DNA of 64,000 nt from Gnetum montanum (GCA_015680685.1 MNCI01009664.1:34634-98633); one strand, 5' to 3'; shown: positions 10,430-23,195, counted from the stretch's first letter. Numbers and translations are program-made. Notes: generated from the sequence alone by a model not told the origin.

Positions 10430-12310
10430 AGGCCTCAGTTCTTTCTAAATTTTTGTTTTATACATTTTTTTTGCACATTTCTTTAATCTTTCTTATTTTT
10501 TTTACACCATCATTCATATTTTTACCATTTCTTTGTGTAATTACTTTATTTTTTTTGTCACCCAATAAGTGTTTATGATGGTGGCATGAATGATACCATA
10601 TTGATTGCTAATGTTTGGGTTTTTACCTTTGAAATAATGTTGATATTAAGGTATGGTTCTTTTGATTAAATAGGCAATGAGTCCACATCATTCATGCATC
10701 CATAAAATCCTATGATCTCCCTTATCTTGGAACTATACAATCCCTTTCTCTAATAAAATTGTTAACGAATTGGTGGCTGGGTATTTCTCAAACTAAGGAA
10801 AGACTCAAAGGATGAAAAGGGTATGACTTCAAGGATATTTGATGCATTTGTGCTAGCTATTCTCCTGAGTGTTTGGATGTTTTTTCCTTGGGTTTTCCAC
10901 CATTCTGACTGTTCATCAAATCTTTGGAAGTCGAGTACATAAAAATAAGTCTTTGCATGGTGTGGTTCTCATGCAAAAAACAACAACAAAAAGTGAGAAT
11001 TGAAAGCACACCCCTTAGACACAATAATGAACTTGGACTACATGCATTGGTTATGGCACTGAAAAGACATGTTACCCATGCCTAAAGGTTCCCTCTAACT
11101 AGGGCCCTTTCTTGATTCCTGATTCTCCATCTTGCTCTCCTTGGAATGGTGGTGACTTTTTGTAGAGGCATTCTTGTTACTTCAAGAGGATAGGTTGGTC
11201 AAATGTGTTGATGTGAGGTCACTGAATGTGGTTTGTTGAGCCTAGATTTGGAATGAGTTCTACTCGGTCACATTAACCATAAAACACACATAAGGGACTT
11301 TACACAACCTTGTTCTTGGGTTTCCATTCCATTCTCTCCTCATCACCTTTCTTTTCCATTTTTCACCTCACTGTCAATTTTATCATTAGTCTATATCTTG
11401 GTTGGTGCATTGTTTTTCCTTGGTAAGTTATTGTGGGTAAGTTTTTAACTCTTGCTTCCAAATGACATTTCTAGAGCCTACGGACTCTTTGGTTTGTGGG
11501 TCTGTCAGGGCATCAAGGGCATGAGCCTACTTTGGGGAGGATCCATTGGCATTCCTTTTTGGTGCATTTATTAACTTCTTTCACTTAAACATTTATTTCA
11601 ATCAATAATTTTTTGTTTCTTCCCCATCCATGACATCCATTTTATTGACGTTGCCATTGTTGCTTTTTCTTAACCATTCTTATTCCTTATCTTTTTCTAT
11701 CGTATCACTACCGAAGGTTTGCTCTTAGTCATGGGGGCCCTGGCACAAATTTTTCAATTTTTCCCAACCCATACACCTTAGGTAGTCACCAGTGTTAAAT
11801 CTCTAGAATTGGTATCTGCCATAACCACAACTCAACCAATGCACTTTACATCGAGGCAAGGTATCAACTGCATTGTGATTTATCTACCCTTGCTCATTTG
11901 TGATTCTGTTGTGTCTACAGATGGTGATCATACAACAATGGACTAGGCCTGGAGCAAACACTCAAGATGGATCGATACTGGAGCATTTACAAAAGTAGTA
12001 AGATTGGTGGTGTGGCTATGGATAAACAACGAAAGGCATAATCTTAGCATCGGTAGCAACACACCTTATTCTTTTTCTCTCTCTCCTTCTCTTCCAACTA
12101 CCAAATAAGGTTGGATGTTATTTATGTACAGTGTTCACCTTTGTGGTTATGAACACTAATGCTACCATGTATTGTATTGTTGATCCATTCATCGGCACGT
12201 TGAGTCTGTCACCCCGTTCCACTGTTAATGGTCATTCAGTCAATAATCCCATACCTTCCCAATATTTTGTAAGGAACTTGAGGATGATTTTTCATTCAAT
12301 TATGGGGGTA
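10430..12310 (+). other. Element A 3' untranslated spacer
   Basis: No coding potential recognised between integrase and the 3' LTR. It starts with T-rich runs (10440-10560), and parts align with the spacers of B, C and D after integrase. The accessory frame present in C and D is missing. Just before the LTR the sequence ATTATGGGGGTA (to 12310) is the likely polypurine tract. A 60-codon frame at 12131-12313 looks fortuitous. Confidence 0.6.
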
Positions 12311-13062
12311 TGATGAACTATAATATCAGGACCACGATATCGCATCCATGATATCGGATCCAACCATGCAATGTCAGATACCCAATATTGAGACCTGTCT
12401 CCTCGTCTATACATAAGAGGCGGCATCCTTGGTTTTCACATTAGATAGTTAGTCCCTTAGTCAAACTCTTGCCAATTATTTCCCTCTAGAGTTAGAATTA
12501 TTTCTACGTGCCCACAGCAAGAGTCATAGAGTGAACGAATCTTTATTCGAGCATTCTGTACCTTAGCACACTTTATGTATGGCAATAAAGATGAACTTTA
12601 TGATAAACCTTGTAGCATTCAGAATAGATTAATTAGCGTTAATTATTATTTAATGCTTTCCTAGTTGATTAATGATTTCTCTCACCATACAACTCTCTTA
12701 GTAAATACATTCAGCATTGCATTGGTTCAAGATGTGTACGGAAAGTGGGAATGGATACTAGTGTTAGGAGTAATTAGAACTTAGTTAATGAGTAGTTAAA
12801 TTAGATTAGTTACTTAGTTATCTCTCTCCCCCTCCTTACTAGAGCAAGATACAAAACACATAAAAGCCATAAAAATCATATGCCTCAAGCTTACTTAACC
12901 ATACAACCATGACATATAAGTAAGTTTGGGAAGACAACGATTAACCAACTTGTTATTGTTCCACAAAGATGCATAGGCACTTAGTCTTTGGAATTTGACT
13001 AGATAATGCGTGAAATGCTTGTATTCATATGGTTGAGCATAGGGGAACCTCGCCGCTCGTTA
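12311..13062 (+). repeat. Element A 3' LTR (752 bp)
   Basis: Begins TGATGAACTATAATATC and ends near CTCGTTA (13062), aligned with the CTCATCA end of the 5' copy. It has lost about 68 bp relative to the 5' LTR (around 12705) and its TATA is TATACATA. Followed by GATAA, the presumed target-site duplicate. Confidence 0.9.
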
Positions 13063-15534
13063 GATAACCTTTACAACCAATGGCAAGCAAGCCTACATGA
13101 CCTCTTTCCATCTTTTTGCATAGCAGATGAACTGTCAAAATTTGTAACAAATGTGACCTATGGTAGCTTGCTTTGCTAATAATTTTATATGGCCTTATAC
13201 ATTATATTATAATAACATGAATTTTTTGCCTTGTTTCTTGTTCTCTTAGAGTTTTTCTTGTAGGATAAAGCTTCGAGTCATTGCAAAGGTGCAACTCATT
13301 ATAGTAGCAAGTCATCATGTGACCTTAATGCATGAGATTCCATGGATTTGTCTTGTTGTGCCAAGAGTGCTCATGCCACTTTACCCTGTTACCATTTCTT
13401 TAATTCTAACCCCATAACCTAATAGTAACCTTCCTCATCCTAAATAATAATGATGACCAATGTTTGACACTCATGCATTATGGCCATATGACATCCCTTT
13501 GTCATGCTCCACCTACAAGTCCATTGATGTAACACATCTTATTCAATGAGAAAACCAAATCAAACCAACCTTGGCAAAAAAACCTAATGAAGCTTTCACC
13601 CCACAAAAAAATGGGGAAGTAAATTGCTAAGAAGTTGAAAGGCCAATGATGACCAAAAGACAAATCAATGGCTTCAAACATGCAAAGGGAGAAGCCTAAT
13701 GGCCAAAGGAAACCTTAGAGTGAAGTGATGGTTCCTCAAATAATTGTCGAGTGACCAACACTTCAAAATAGGAAGTGCAAAGATTTATTGATTTACCAAC
13801 ATGCCAATGTCATATCATAGCCATGATGTCAAAATTTGAAACTCATTGTTAATCCTATGACTATTTCCATATAGCCAAAAGATAGCCCTTACCCTAATCT
13901 TATCCCATCATCATAAACACTCTTTGACATGGTTTGATACTACTATATCAAGCATGGAGAGGGAACATTGGTGATGGATCTATAATGGTTTTTTGTATTC
14001 TTTGTTGATGTCTCTCAAGTCAATCCTTAAGACACCAACAAAGAGAAACCAATGAAATGCCACCAAGAAAATGCATGTTGTAACTTTTTGACATTGTAAC
14101 TTTCACCCCATGAAACCAAAGGCCAAAATTTCATTGTAATCCATGAGATGAAATTTCACATACCTTAACTTATGGGGCTGAAACAATGCCTCATAAGTAG
14201 TCATAACCTCAATCCTCAAGTGAAAAAAGTCATGTTATGTCTATATTTGAGCTTGGGGGGTCAAAAATACCTTTTTTACTACCAAATCTGGAATTTTCAT
14301 GGGTTTTGTGGGGTTATGACCTTTTCTTTGGCAAAGTCACCTATGCTCATCATTGGTGGCTTTAGCTCTTAAAACCTCAGTGTGGCTCTTATAGCCTCAA
14401 CATGCCTCATAAGATCCCAACATTGCTCCTAAATCCTTAGCATTACTCCTATAGCCTTAGCATGACTCATACAACCCTAGCATTACTCCTGAAGTTCAAC
14501 ATGCTCAATGTTGGTCTATCAGCTCCAACATTACTTTGGTAGCTCTAGCGTGGCCCCAACAACCTCAACATTGATCTTGCATCCCATTTTTTCCCATGTA
14601 ACCTAGCATGGCTCCTACATGCTTAATGTTGCTCCTATAGGTAGAGCATTACTCCTGAAAGGCTAGCGTGGGTGGAAGAAGCTTGCATGGGTAAAATTTC
14701 CATTTACTACTTTTAGTAACTGGAATGATTTTGGTACCTTCTAGTATCAAAATTTACTATAAATGGAAACCATTCTCAATTTGACCACCTATAACACCTA
14801 CATGTGACATCAATTTTTCAATAACTAAGACAAAAATTTGCAGCCAAAATTATGACCATGAAACCTATATAAACCAAACTTGAGCACCATGAAAAGGTTC
14901 CACCATTTTTGGATATTCCATCACTTTGGCATTCCATAGTTTTAAGAATTCATTACAAACACAAGGCCTTCGAAGCATTCTTAGCATGGAAACTATAGCC
15001 ATTTTGAAAATTGTTCAACCCTTGAGATTGTGTGAGATTTTGTGGAAATGCTGAGTAACCTAGGCATCAAGACTTCAAGCATGTCTCTCCTTTGTATTCC
15101 AAAACCCCCACACATTTCACCCCCTTTGAACCATCAATGTTGTAGACTTGGTAAATGGAATAGCAAGGTGTTAGAGTTTTAGGAGTTGTGGAGCATCTAG
15201 ATTGTGGGGTTGACTATGGTATCCAAGGCTACTAGCCTCAATAGACTCCAAACCCCCATTGAAGTGCCTCCTTTGAACCCTAGGCATCATTTGTACACAT
15301 CACAAACTCTTCTTTATTTCCAATATTTTCTTGCAATAAAGTTTACAGTTCTATTTGTTGTGAAAATTAGTATACTTTCATGTTATTTTATGCATTTTCT
15401 TTGAACCATATATGCATTATTTTTATTTTTTTTACACTTGGAAAACCCCTAGATGATCAACAAGACCGTCCAAGGCATCTCAGATCCTCTTTCTCGAAGG
15501 CCCTCAGGATCCAGGGTTAAATTTTTTCTACTTT
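13063..15534. other. Non-coding interval between elements A and B
   Basis: No gene or protein similarity recognised. The first part may be the continuation of the Tat-like element split by A, but I found no motif to prove it. Short frames at 14172-14372 and 15204-15404 have no family features. The 20-bp minisatellite described separately lies within. Confidence 0.5.
14361..14684 (+). repeat. Minisatellite with 20-bp unit
   Basis: Consecutive units such as TGTGGCTCTTATAGCCTCAA, CATTGCTCCTAAATCCTTAG, CATTACTCCTATAGCCTTAG and CATGACTCATACAACCCTAG keep an exact 20-bp register for at least seven units. Irregular units follow around 14500-14600, then the register resumes (CATGGCTCCTACATGCTTAA, TGTTGCTCCTATAGGTAGAG). 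Units are diverged, so the array is old. Confidence 0.75.
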
Positions 15535-15940
15535 GGATTTTTAGTTTTCCAGCAACCAAATTTTCCAATCGCTACACCCTTTCTTCTAGAACATAAGAAA
15601 CATCATGGAGGTTTTCGTTAAATCGATGGATGTCATGAGCTCATTGCCTAGTACCATGAGAAAACCAATGTCCCATTAACTAAATTCAAAATTCAATGAT
15701 CAAATCCAATCATTAAGCAATCAATTTAGACAATAGAATTCAATTAATCTTCAAATAACTAGCAGTTGCATTCAACACCATAGTCATCATGGAAATAAAG
15801 AAAAAGAAGACATGTAAGAAAAAATTTAAATAAGATAGAATATTTTTTAAAAATTGTAAAGTAGCCAAGAAAATAAAAAACATATGAAAAACGATGTAAA
15901 ACAAAACTATTGAAAAACTAAGGAGCCACTTTGTAGAATA

Positions 15941-17370
15941 TCAACATGGACAGCCATCTCCCCCATAACTGAGTTGGAAGGGGAAGATCCAAAAGGTTGA
16001 GTAAGCTTGGCCATCAGTTAAGGCATTATTTCCACTGGTTGTTTTTGGTTTGAGGAAAGGTTTGAGTTGTTGGGTGTTAACCAAAAGTTTCTTACTTGGG
16101 CTATAAGGATGGTATATCATCATGGCCCTAGATGAAAATGTTTCATATATGATGTAAGGGCCCTTCCATAGCATTTGAAATTTGGTAAATTAAGGTACAT
16201 GCATGGGGTTCCAGTAAAGCACCTTATCTTCTTATTGAAACTTTACTTATTCTAAGATCATGGAATTATTTATTATGTGCCTTGTGCACTTCATTCAATG
16301 ATAAGGCTACTAATTTATTCTCATCTAGTGTGTTGAGATTCATTAGTCTCTCTCTTTGGGCTAAAATTAGGTCCAAGTCAAGCTCACTTTGGATGGGAAG
16401 AGTTGATAGTTTTTGTACACTAGCTCATAGGGAGAATATCCAATAGGAAGCTTCCATGGCAAATGATAAGACCAAAGAGCATCATTGAGTTTATTGTTCC
16501 ATTCCCTCCTATATTTACTAATTGTATATGTTAGTATTTAGGTAATTTTTCTATTGGTGACCTTGGCTTGACCATTGGCTTAGGGGTGGCATGGAGTTGT
16601 TAGTTTATGTTCAACCCCCAAGCATTGCATGAGCTTTCGAAAAGTGGCACTAGTGAAGTATGTTCCATTATTTGAAATTAGTGCTCATGGCACACCAAAC
16701 TTATTTACAACATTTTTTTGTACAAACTGGGCTACCGTAGATGATGAATAGTTGATGAAAACCGCAACTTCCACCCATTTGATATAGTAGTCAATAGCCA
16801 TAATGATATAGGCCTTTCCATTTAACATGGGGTTGATAGGCCCCATGAAGTTAATCACCTAAAGATCGAAAGGCTTCAATGGTTGGATTCACTTTTAAGG
16901 TCCTTTCATATGCATGATCATCCCTTCATCATGTTGGCATCAATTACAGAAGTGAAAGAAGTGATGGGCATCCCTAAAAATTGTAGGCTAATAATACCCT
17001 TCCATGAGGATCTTAATGGTTGTTCACCTCCCAGCATAATGGCCCCTACAAGGGCCTTCATATGCATCATGGAGGACTTGAAGTTGATCTTTGTCAAGGA
17101 CACACCATTGTACCAAGATATTTTCATAACACTTATAGGGATTAGTGTTGATTTTCATAAAGTGCTTGGCCTAATGAAGAAATTGGTGTTGCTTCATGTG
17201 GTCCCACTCCTATGGCATCTCTTATGTAAGTAGATAGGAGAGGATGTTATCATACCAGTTCGTTTCTTTGAGAGTTTGAGAATCAATAGCACCAAAAAAG
17301 AGTTCATCAAGAAATTAATCAAACATTGGGTTCTCATCCTCTTTGTTGTCCCATATTAACTAAGACAAGT
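15941..17370 (-). pseudogene. pol: Integrase domain of element B
   Basis: The C-terminal end is open at 15941-16174 and reads LWKGPYIIYETF and VNTQQLKPF, ending in SYGGDGCPC, as in C and D (SHGRDSHPC in C). In the core, both catalytic Asp are Asn (VINFMGP for GIDFMGP; SNNGT for SDNGT) and the Glu is Lys in NGQAKV, the same Lys as in element A. The region is broken by several stops. A plus-strand frame over 16883-17233 is a shadow of this gene. Confidence 0.82.
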
Positions 17371-19010
17371 GGTCAACCACTACATTCTTGGTCCCCTTGC
17401 CATCAACCATTGTTAAGTCAAACTCCTAGAGGATCACTAGCCACCATATGACATAGGGACTCACATTAGCTTCTTCATCAAGAACCAAATGGCACACCAA
17501 TCAATGTGCATAAAGATTTTGTATCCAAGCACATAGTACTTGAATTTTTCTAATGCATACAACACTACCATAAACTCCTTTTCAATGGTGATGTAGTTGA
17601 GTTGTGTACCCACAATACTCCTACTTGCATAGTGGATGTAGTATGGACCTTTCTGATCATCCATTTGTGTAATCATAATCCCAAAGGCATAATTGGATGC
17701 ATTTGTTATAATGTGGAATGGCCTAAACCAATATGGTGCTCATAGAATCAAAGTTTCTAGGAGTTTCTACTTCAACTATTGGAATGCATTTTCAGATTTC
17801 TTGGTCTAGAAAAATATCACATCCTTCTTTGTAAGTTCTACTAATAGCTTGTAAATCTTTGAGAAGTTCTCAATGAAGCTCTTGTAATGACTAGTATGAC
17901 CAAGGAATGACCTCATATTTTTCATGGTCTCTAGCTATTTGGTTATTTTTTGGATGATCTTCATTTTTTCTGGGTCTACCCTGATCCCTTTGTTCGAAAT
18001 TTGATGCCCCAAAATAATGCCTTCTTAGATCATCAAGTGGCTCTTTTGCCAATTGTGCCTTCAAGTAGTTTCTAGACACCATTGAAGAACTTACTCCAAG
18101 TGGTCCAAAGCTTGCTCAAAGGTAGCCCTGTAGGTAGAGAAGTAATCCATAAATACTTTTATCTTGCTACCTATTTGTTGTTGAAAGATGCTAATGATCA
18201 ACCATTGGAATGTTACAGGAGCATTGCATAGGAAAAAGGGCATCTTTCTGTATGCAAAAGTCCCCAAGGGACTTGTGAATGTTATTTTGGCCTAGTCCTC
18301 TAGTGTAATTTGGATTTGGTTATAGCCACTATAACCATCCAGAAAGCTATAGTAATAATGCCCTACAATAGTATCTAGTACTTGGTCCTAAAATGGCAAT
18401 GGAAAATGATCTTTGTAAGTGGCCATATTCAATAGCTGAAATTCTATATAGACCCTTCACTTTCCTCCTTTCTTTGGCACAATAACTATTGGGCCAACCC
18501 ACTCACTATCCACAATGGGGTAAATGAACCTAGCCTTGAAGAGTTTCTCTATTTCCTCCTTAATAATTTGTTTGAGTTTTGGATTCAAGCATTCCTATGG
18601 CTGCTGCTTCGGTTTGATGGAGAAATCTGTATAAATTCTATGCTAGCATATCCTTGAATAAATTCTTGTTATCTCATGATATGACCAACACAAAGTCTAT
18701 TGGCCATTTTTCATAACTTCCATCAATTTCTTCTCCTGTATGGCAGCAAGTATGGCATTGATAATTACCAGCTTGTCATTGTTTAGAAATGCATACTCCA
18801 TTTCTTTCGATAGAGCTTTTAATTCAAGGGGTTCCTGCTTAAAAGTTTCAAGGATCTCCAACTCTCCCAAATCGATCTCACTTTGTGCATAAGAGAGTTG
18901 GTGATGGAGTTGCTCCAACTTATCCATGCTTTCCATATAGAAGCTGGTGAGGCTCTCAACTAGTTTCATACATATTATTGGTCTAGCCTCATTTTCAACT
19001 ATCAACCACT
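17371..19010 (-). pseudogene. pol: Reverse transcriptase and RNase H domains of element B
   Basis: RNase H is clearest at 17461-17676 (TQMDDQKGPYYIHYASRSI, then TIEKEFMVVLYALEKF and YKIFMHIDW, where the Asp of TDH is kept in altered surroundings). Reverse transcriptase occupies about 17750-19010. Its N-terminal side (18697-19005) reads KLEQLHHQLSYAQ and ETFKQEPLELKALSKEMEY, as in A. The catalytic box near 18150 reads KVFMDYFSTY: the second Asp is Tyr, so the polymerase would be dead even without the stops. Confidence 0.85.
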
Positions 19011-19079
19011 AAGTGTCCTCTTATTTAGTGGTTCCTGTGTATAGGCATCTTTGAACCTCTATGATATCTACACACTGAC

Positions 19080-19530
19080 TACATGCCTACAGTGATGTTC
19101 CCTTGATAGTCCATAGTTTTGCATGCAGGGCCACCCTGTGTCACTCTACACAATGCATAAACTCTCTTCTTTCAAGTTTTCCAAATTCATTTTTATTGGA
19201 AATTTCCAAGAAAAGGTATTTGATCCCTAACCTAGCATCGATGGTGCTCAACCATGCTATCCCCAGGACCATAGGAAAATCCCCTTTTCAATTTTCCACA
19301 TGGATCACTAGGAAGTTGGCAAGATAGGACCATCCACAAATGGTGGTCACAATGTCTTCAACAAATCCTAGAATGATAGTGATGGATTGGTCTGCCAACT
19401 CCAATTTGATGTTACCCTTTTTTAGTGGAGGTGGGTTCTAGACTTTGTACATTTCTTGCAAAATCAAGTTAACTTCAAAGCCTAAATCCAAAAGAGCCTA
19501 CATAGTTCATTTTCAGCCATCTTCAAATAA
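19080..19530 (-). pseudogene. pro: Protease domain of element B
   Basis: The active site reads ALLDLGFEVNLILQEMY (D-L-G kept), followed by LELADQSITI, VEDIVTTICGW and LGIAWLSTIDARLGI in line with A and D. Small frameshifts and stops break it. Confidence 0.8.
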
Positions 19531-19559
19531 ATAAGAGGGCTCCTAGGATCATATCTATT

Positions 19560-22181
19560 CCTAGGAAGAAGGCTATCCTTGATCTAATCTATGACCACAT
19601 GGGTTAACATGATGGTATGCAATTTGGGAGTGCTTTGGTTTGAAGGCTACTCAATGGAACTTTAAGAGGTTGAAGTGGCAGAGTTAACAACCATAGGTGT
19701 TTGTGAGGGCTTTGTGGGGCTATTGGTTCTAAAAAAAGGACCTATTGTGAGGATTGGATTTAGGGCCACTTGATTGAGGAGCCAGTTGTAAGTTTATAAC
19801 CCTTGTAACATTTCTTTGCTATGGCTAGGTAAGTATTTCACCCTGCATCGATGAAGTAGGTGGAAGAGGAGCTGATGATGGTAGTGCAAGAGACAGATGT
19901 TGAGGAGGATAGGAAGGGAATGAAGACTCCCCTTTGGAGAAGGGGCTCTATAGTATTTTAGAGGATAATAATGGTGTGAAAAGGAAGCATGACTGGAAGA
20001 GTCATGTGGAGAGGTTGGCTATTGAATATAGTACTCATAAGGATCAGGTTGGCGATAAGGATACTACTACCTTGGAGGTGGCATCCCCCACGGCTATGGA
20101 TGTTGCCACTGTTAGTACTATTCTTGTAGTTGAGGTGGAACTTCACTCAAATAGTGAGCATTTTGGTGGAACTGCTTCTAGTAGTTGCCTTGTGGATAAG
20201 GCATCCTCCTGCATACTTTCTTTTTTGCCAATCTAGGATTCAAAGCATACATCCCAAATTCTTATAAGTGTGACAATATAAGAAAACAACCCTTACGATT
20301 TTTGTATTGATAAATGTCACATCTATCATCATCAAATTTGGAATTTGCAACCTCATCTACTACTGCAACTTTTCCCTTATCTTTACAATGTTCACACTCA
20401 ACCTCCTTGTTTCTTCACTCATGACCACTACCTCTGTGATCTCTAATTTCTTCTACAATCTTTAAAATAATTTGAAACTTCTCATCCAAGTAGTCCTAAA
20501 TCTTATCAACCTTAGCCAATATTTCAATAATGGATTTTTTAATCAGAAAGGTTTTTCTTTGCACCACTTCATCAAGTGGTGCCTCCTCCTTGTTTTCATA
20601 TAAACAAACCTTCTTTTTTATGGATGGAGGGGTCCTTGTTGTATTCTTCTACACGTTCTTATTTTTTCAGTTATCCTTCCTCTTTGGCCACTTGCTAAAT
20701 AATCCTTTTAATCTAATGAGCCCTTAGCTCAGAAATTATTCCTTGGGCATAGACACCAAGTGTTCTTCTAGTTTCAGTTTTAAGCCCATCTATGATATGG
20801 TATAGTTGTTCCCATTGAGAGTATCCATGACCTTGGTAGCAATGCAACAAAGAGTAGTACTTTCCCATGGCTACATCCAAGTACTTATGAGTGCCTTATT
20901 TCCACCCTTGGATTTGCCTCCTCAAATTGGATACTCTGGAGTACATTTGGTACTTGTCATTCAATAACTCTAGCATTGTACTCCATTGTTGAATAGATTC
21001 TAATTCCAAGAACTAGTACCAGCATTTTTCTTCTTTGATGACTATCCTTGGGAACAGTTTTAGCTTTTTCCATTCGTTGTTCACATTTTGCAAGGCACAA
21101 GCATCATGAAAGGCTTGCAGGTGATTTTTTGGATATGAATTATGTTCCCCCTCAAACTTGGAAATGTTATCCATATCCAACTATCTAATGCAACTATCCT
21201 TCAAGTGCCTAGGTGAAATCCTAATAGCCTCTAAAATATTTAACATGTTTCTGGTAGCTAGCAAGGGCTCATCATAGTCATAGCAGTCTCTATGGTCCCT
21301 ATCATGGCCATGATGCCAATGATGAGTCCTATTATGCCTTCATTCTCTATGATGTTCATCCCCTAGTTGCTCATGCCCACAGTCTTTGTTTTCTCAATGG
21401 GATCTATGATCATCCCTATCTTGTCACTCATCTTCATCATGATTTGTGTTGCCTCTACTTCTTCTATTAAAGTTAGAGAAGAAAGATGATGAGGATGATG
21501 GTAAAGGCAAAGAGGAAGGAGAACCAACACCAGAATGATGTCTACTACCCCCTCTTCTTCGATCCCTACCCCAATTATAATGTTTGACTTTCTCCTTGTG
21601 CCTGTCATTGTTCCTACCTTGGTTACCACCTTTTGAGGTTTCCTGATCTTAAGACCCATTCTTCCCATTAGCAGGATTATCCATAGTTGACTATTAAGGA
21701 TCTCCTCCTCATCAAGGAGAGGAGAATCTGTGTATTGGAAGGCACCCAAAAAGAAGTCCTTTTCTTCTTTGTATGTTTGCAGGGATAAGTGGGTAGAAAA
21801 CATTTTGCCTTTTGAAGTCGCATATCTAGCTTCCATTTGTTGATCTTTCTTTCATTATGCTTCTATGGCATGATAATCTTGATAAGCATGGTCTTGAACC
21901 TTGGACTCCACATTAAGTCTGACAATGTCCAACTTGATGATATTGTTTAACATCATTGCTAGAATAGATTAGTCAGAAGGTACCACGATGTTGCCTTCCA
22001 TGTCCCTCCATCACAAATGCTTGTCTTGATGTAGGATGAAGGTGAAATCCAAATTGTAACTATCCATATGAGTATAGACAAATTTGAATTCTTGTGGCAC
22101 TGGTGTCTTTTCGCATTCTTACCTTTTATTGGATTGGCTTAGAAATGGTGTTGGAACGTCTTCCCTACGAAAAGAAGCCAT
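19560..22181 (-). pseudogene. gag: gag of element B
   Basis: I place the start at the ATG whose complement is at 22179-22181 (MASFRRED), matching the gag starts of the other elements. The N-terminal part contains FTFILHQDK and WWRDMEGNIV. A frame at 21363-21836 covers the charged linker. The rest (to about 19560) aligns with the capsid-like helices, the knuckle region (near 20250-20300) and the proline/glutamine-rich tail. Multiple stops and frame changes are present. Confidence 0.8.
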
Positions 22182-22314
22182 ATTAGTAATTGTGTAAAAA
22201 TAGTGTGTGTTTGTTATTATTATTTATCTTAATGATTTTAACATTATGTTCCTTTACAACATCGTTAGAGGTTTTCACTATCCTTTCTATGTAGCACACT
22301 TAGCTAACTAAAAT

Positions 22315-22332
22315 CCTTGGCAATGACACCAA
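22315..22332 (-). other. Primer-binding site of element B
   Basis: On the minus strand TTGGTGTCATTGCCAAGG follows the LTR directly, a tRNA-Asp type site with transitions. Confidence 0.72.
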
Positions 22333-23147
22333 TGATGAGCCACGAGTAGTGCCTATGTCCAACAATATGAATCACAAGTTTTCTAGTCAAATTTCATGGA
22401 CTTTAGTTTCTAAATGCACCAATAAGCAAAAATAGTGACTTAAGGACACAGTCGTTGTCTTCTTGGCTTCACTTGTGTAAGTGCAAGGATATGGTTAAGT
22501 GTAAGTGCAAGGGTATGGTTACCTGTAAGTCTAGTATGGAACAAAGTAATTAATTGTGAATTAACTAATTAACTATATAATGTATTAATCTAATTATCCT
22601 AACATAAGCATCCGGGCCCACCTTCCATGCACATCCTAAACTTGTTAAGAACACTATTGGGTTACCAAGTGTTAGGCTACTAGGCGAACCAAGTGATAAC
22701 ACCTCTAGGATTACAAAACATTAACAATATGTTTGAGCCAATTGTACTTATGTGTGATTATTAAGTGTATTAGTTAACTAAGGACATGAACTTAAAATGC
22801 ATAAGTGATAAAGTGCATGAATAAAAGCATTAAACTATTCTTGGTGTTGTAAGGAGTTCCAAGAATCTCATCTTTATCGCCAACACATCGAAGTATTCAG
22901 GTGTATTGATGTTTGAATAAGGATCCATACAATCCTTGAAGTCCTATTATGGACGCTCAAAAAATATTCTAACTCTAGTAGAAAAAAACTATAACAACTA
23001 CTCTATTGGTTTAACATGTCATAAATGTGATGGGTGCATGCATTTATATAGGCAAAGACAAATACTATGTCAACACATCAAACCATGCATCAATGGGAAT
23101 ACATTGATGGGGATGGGTTGATGCATTCCCATTGACACAACCCATCA
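22333..23147 (-). repeat. Element B 5' LTR (815 bp)
   Basis: On the minus strand it starts TGATGGGTTGTGTCAATGGG (complement of 23128-23147) and ends at the TCATCA complementary to 22333-22338. The body resembles the LTRs of C and D. No partner LTR is found in the window. Confidence 0.88.
23043..23137 (-). promoter_or_regulatory. Element B U3: phased TTGATG-type lattice and TATA
   Basis: Hexamers of the TCAACA/TTGATG kind start (plus coordinates) at 23132, 23118, 23104, 23090 and 23070, so steps are 14, 14, 14 and 20 bp toward the promoter. TATATAAA is complementary to the segment near 23043-23051. The last 14-bp position (23056) holds only a weak match. Confidence 0.65.
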
Positions 23148-23195
23148 AGTGATTTGTCAAACTAAAATTAAGCCTAAATTTTATAGCATAGGGAC

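Larger units (their letters stand above)
3304..13062 (+). mobile_element. Element A: full-length Athila-like LTR retrotransposon, defective
   Basis: Two related LTRs (3304-4123 and 12311-13062) flank gag, protease, reverse transcriptase, RNase H and integrase in Athila order. LTR ends are TGATGA...TCATCA (decayed to CTCGTTA in the 3' copy). The flanking five bases are AATAA (3299-3303) and GATAA (13063-13067), a target-site duplication with one change. The primer-binding site resembles tRNA-Asp. The element is about 9.76 kb and has no accessory frame after integrase, unlike elements C and D. Frameshifts, stops and lost catalytic residues show it cannot move by itself. It sits inside the Tat-like fragment that ends at 3298. 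Confidence 0.9.
15535..23147 (-). mobile_element. Element B: Athila-like LTR retrotransposon, 3' end missing
   Basis: Reading on the minus strand from 23147: 5' LTR, tRNA-Asp type primer site, gag, protease, reverse transcriptase, RNase H, integrase, and a short part of the post-integrase spacer, which can be followed by similarity to A and D down to about 15540. No 3' LTR is found between there and element A, so the 3' end has been deleted or replaced. It cannot be told whether B ever had the accessory module seen in C and D. Its LTR promoter motif is of the TCAACA/TTGATG kind. Confidence 0.85.

Noticed and set aside
15204-15404. Possible small protein with a hydrophobic C-terminal half
   Set aside because: No homologous frame elsewhere, no family motif, and it lies in decayed non-coding DNA.
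16883-17233. Plus-strand open frame of 116 codons
   Set aside because: Lies antisense to the integrase of element B and mirrors similar antisense frames at 9125-9397 and 48859-49413.
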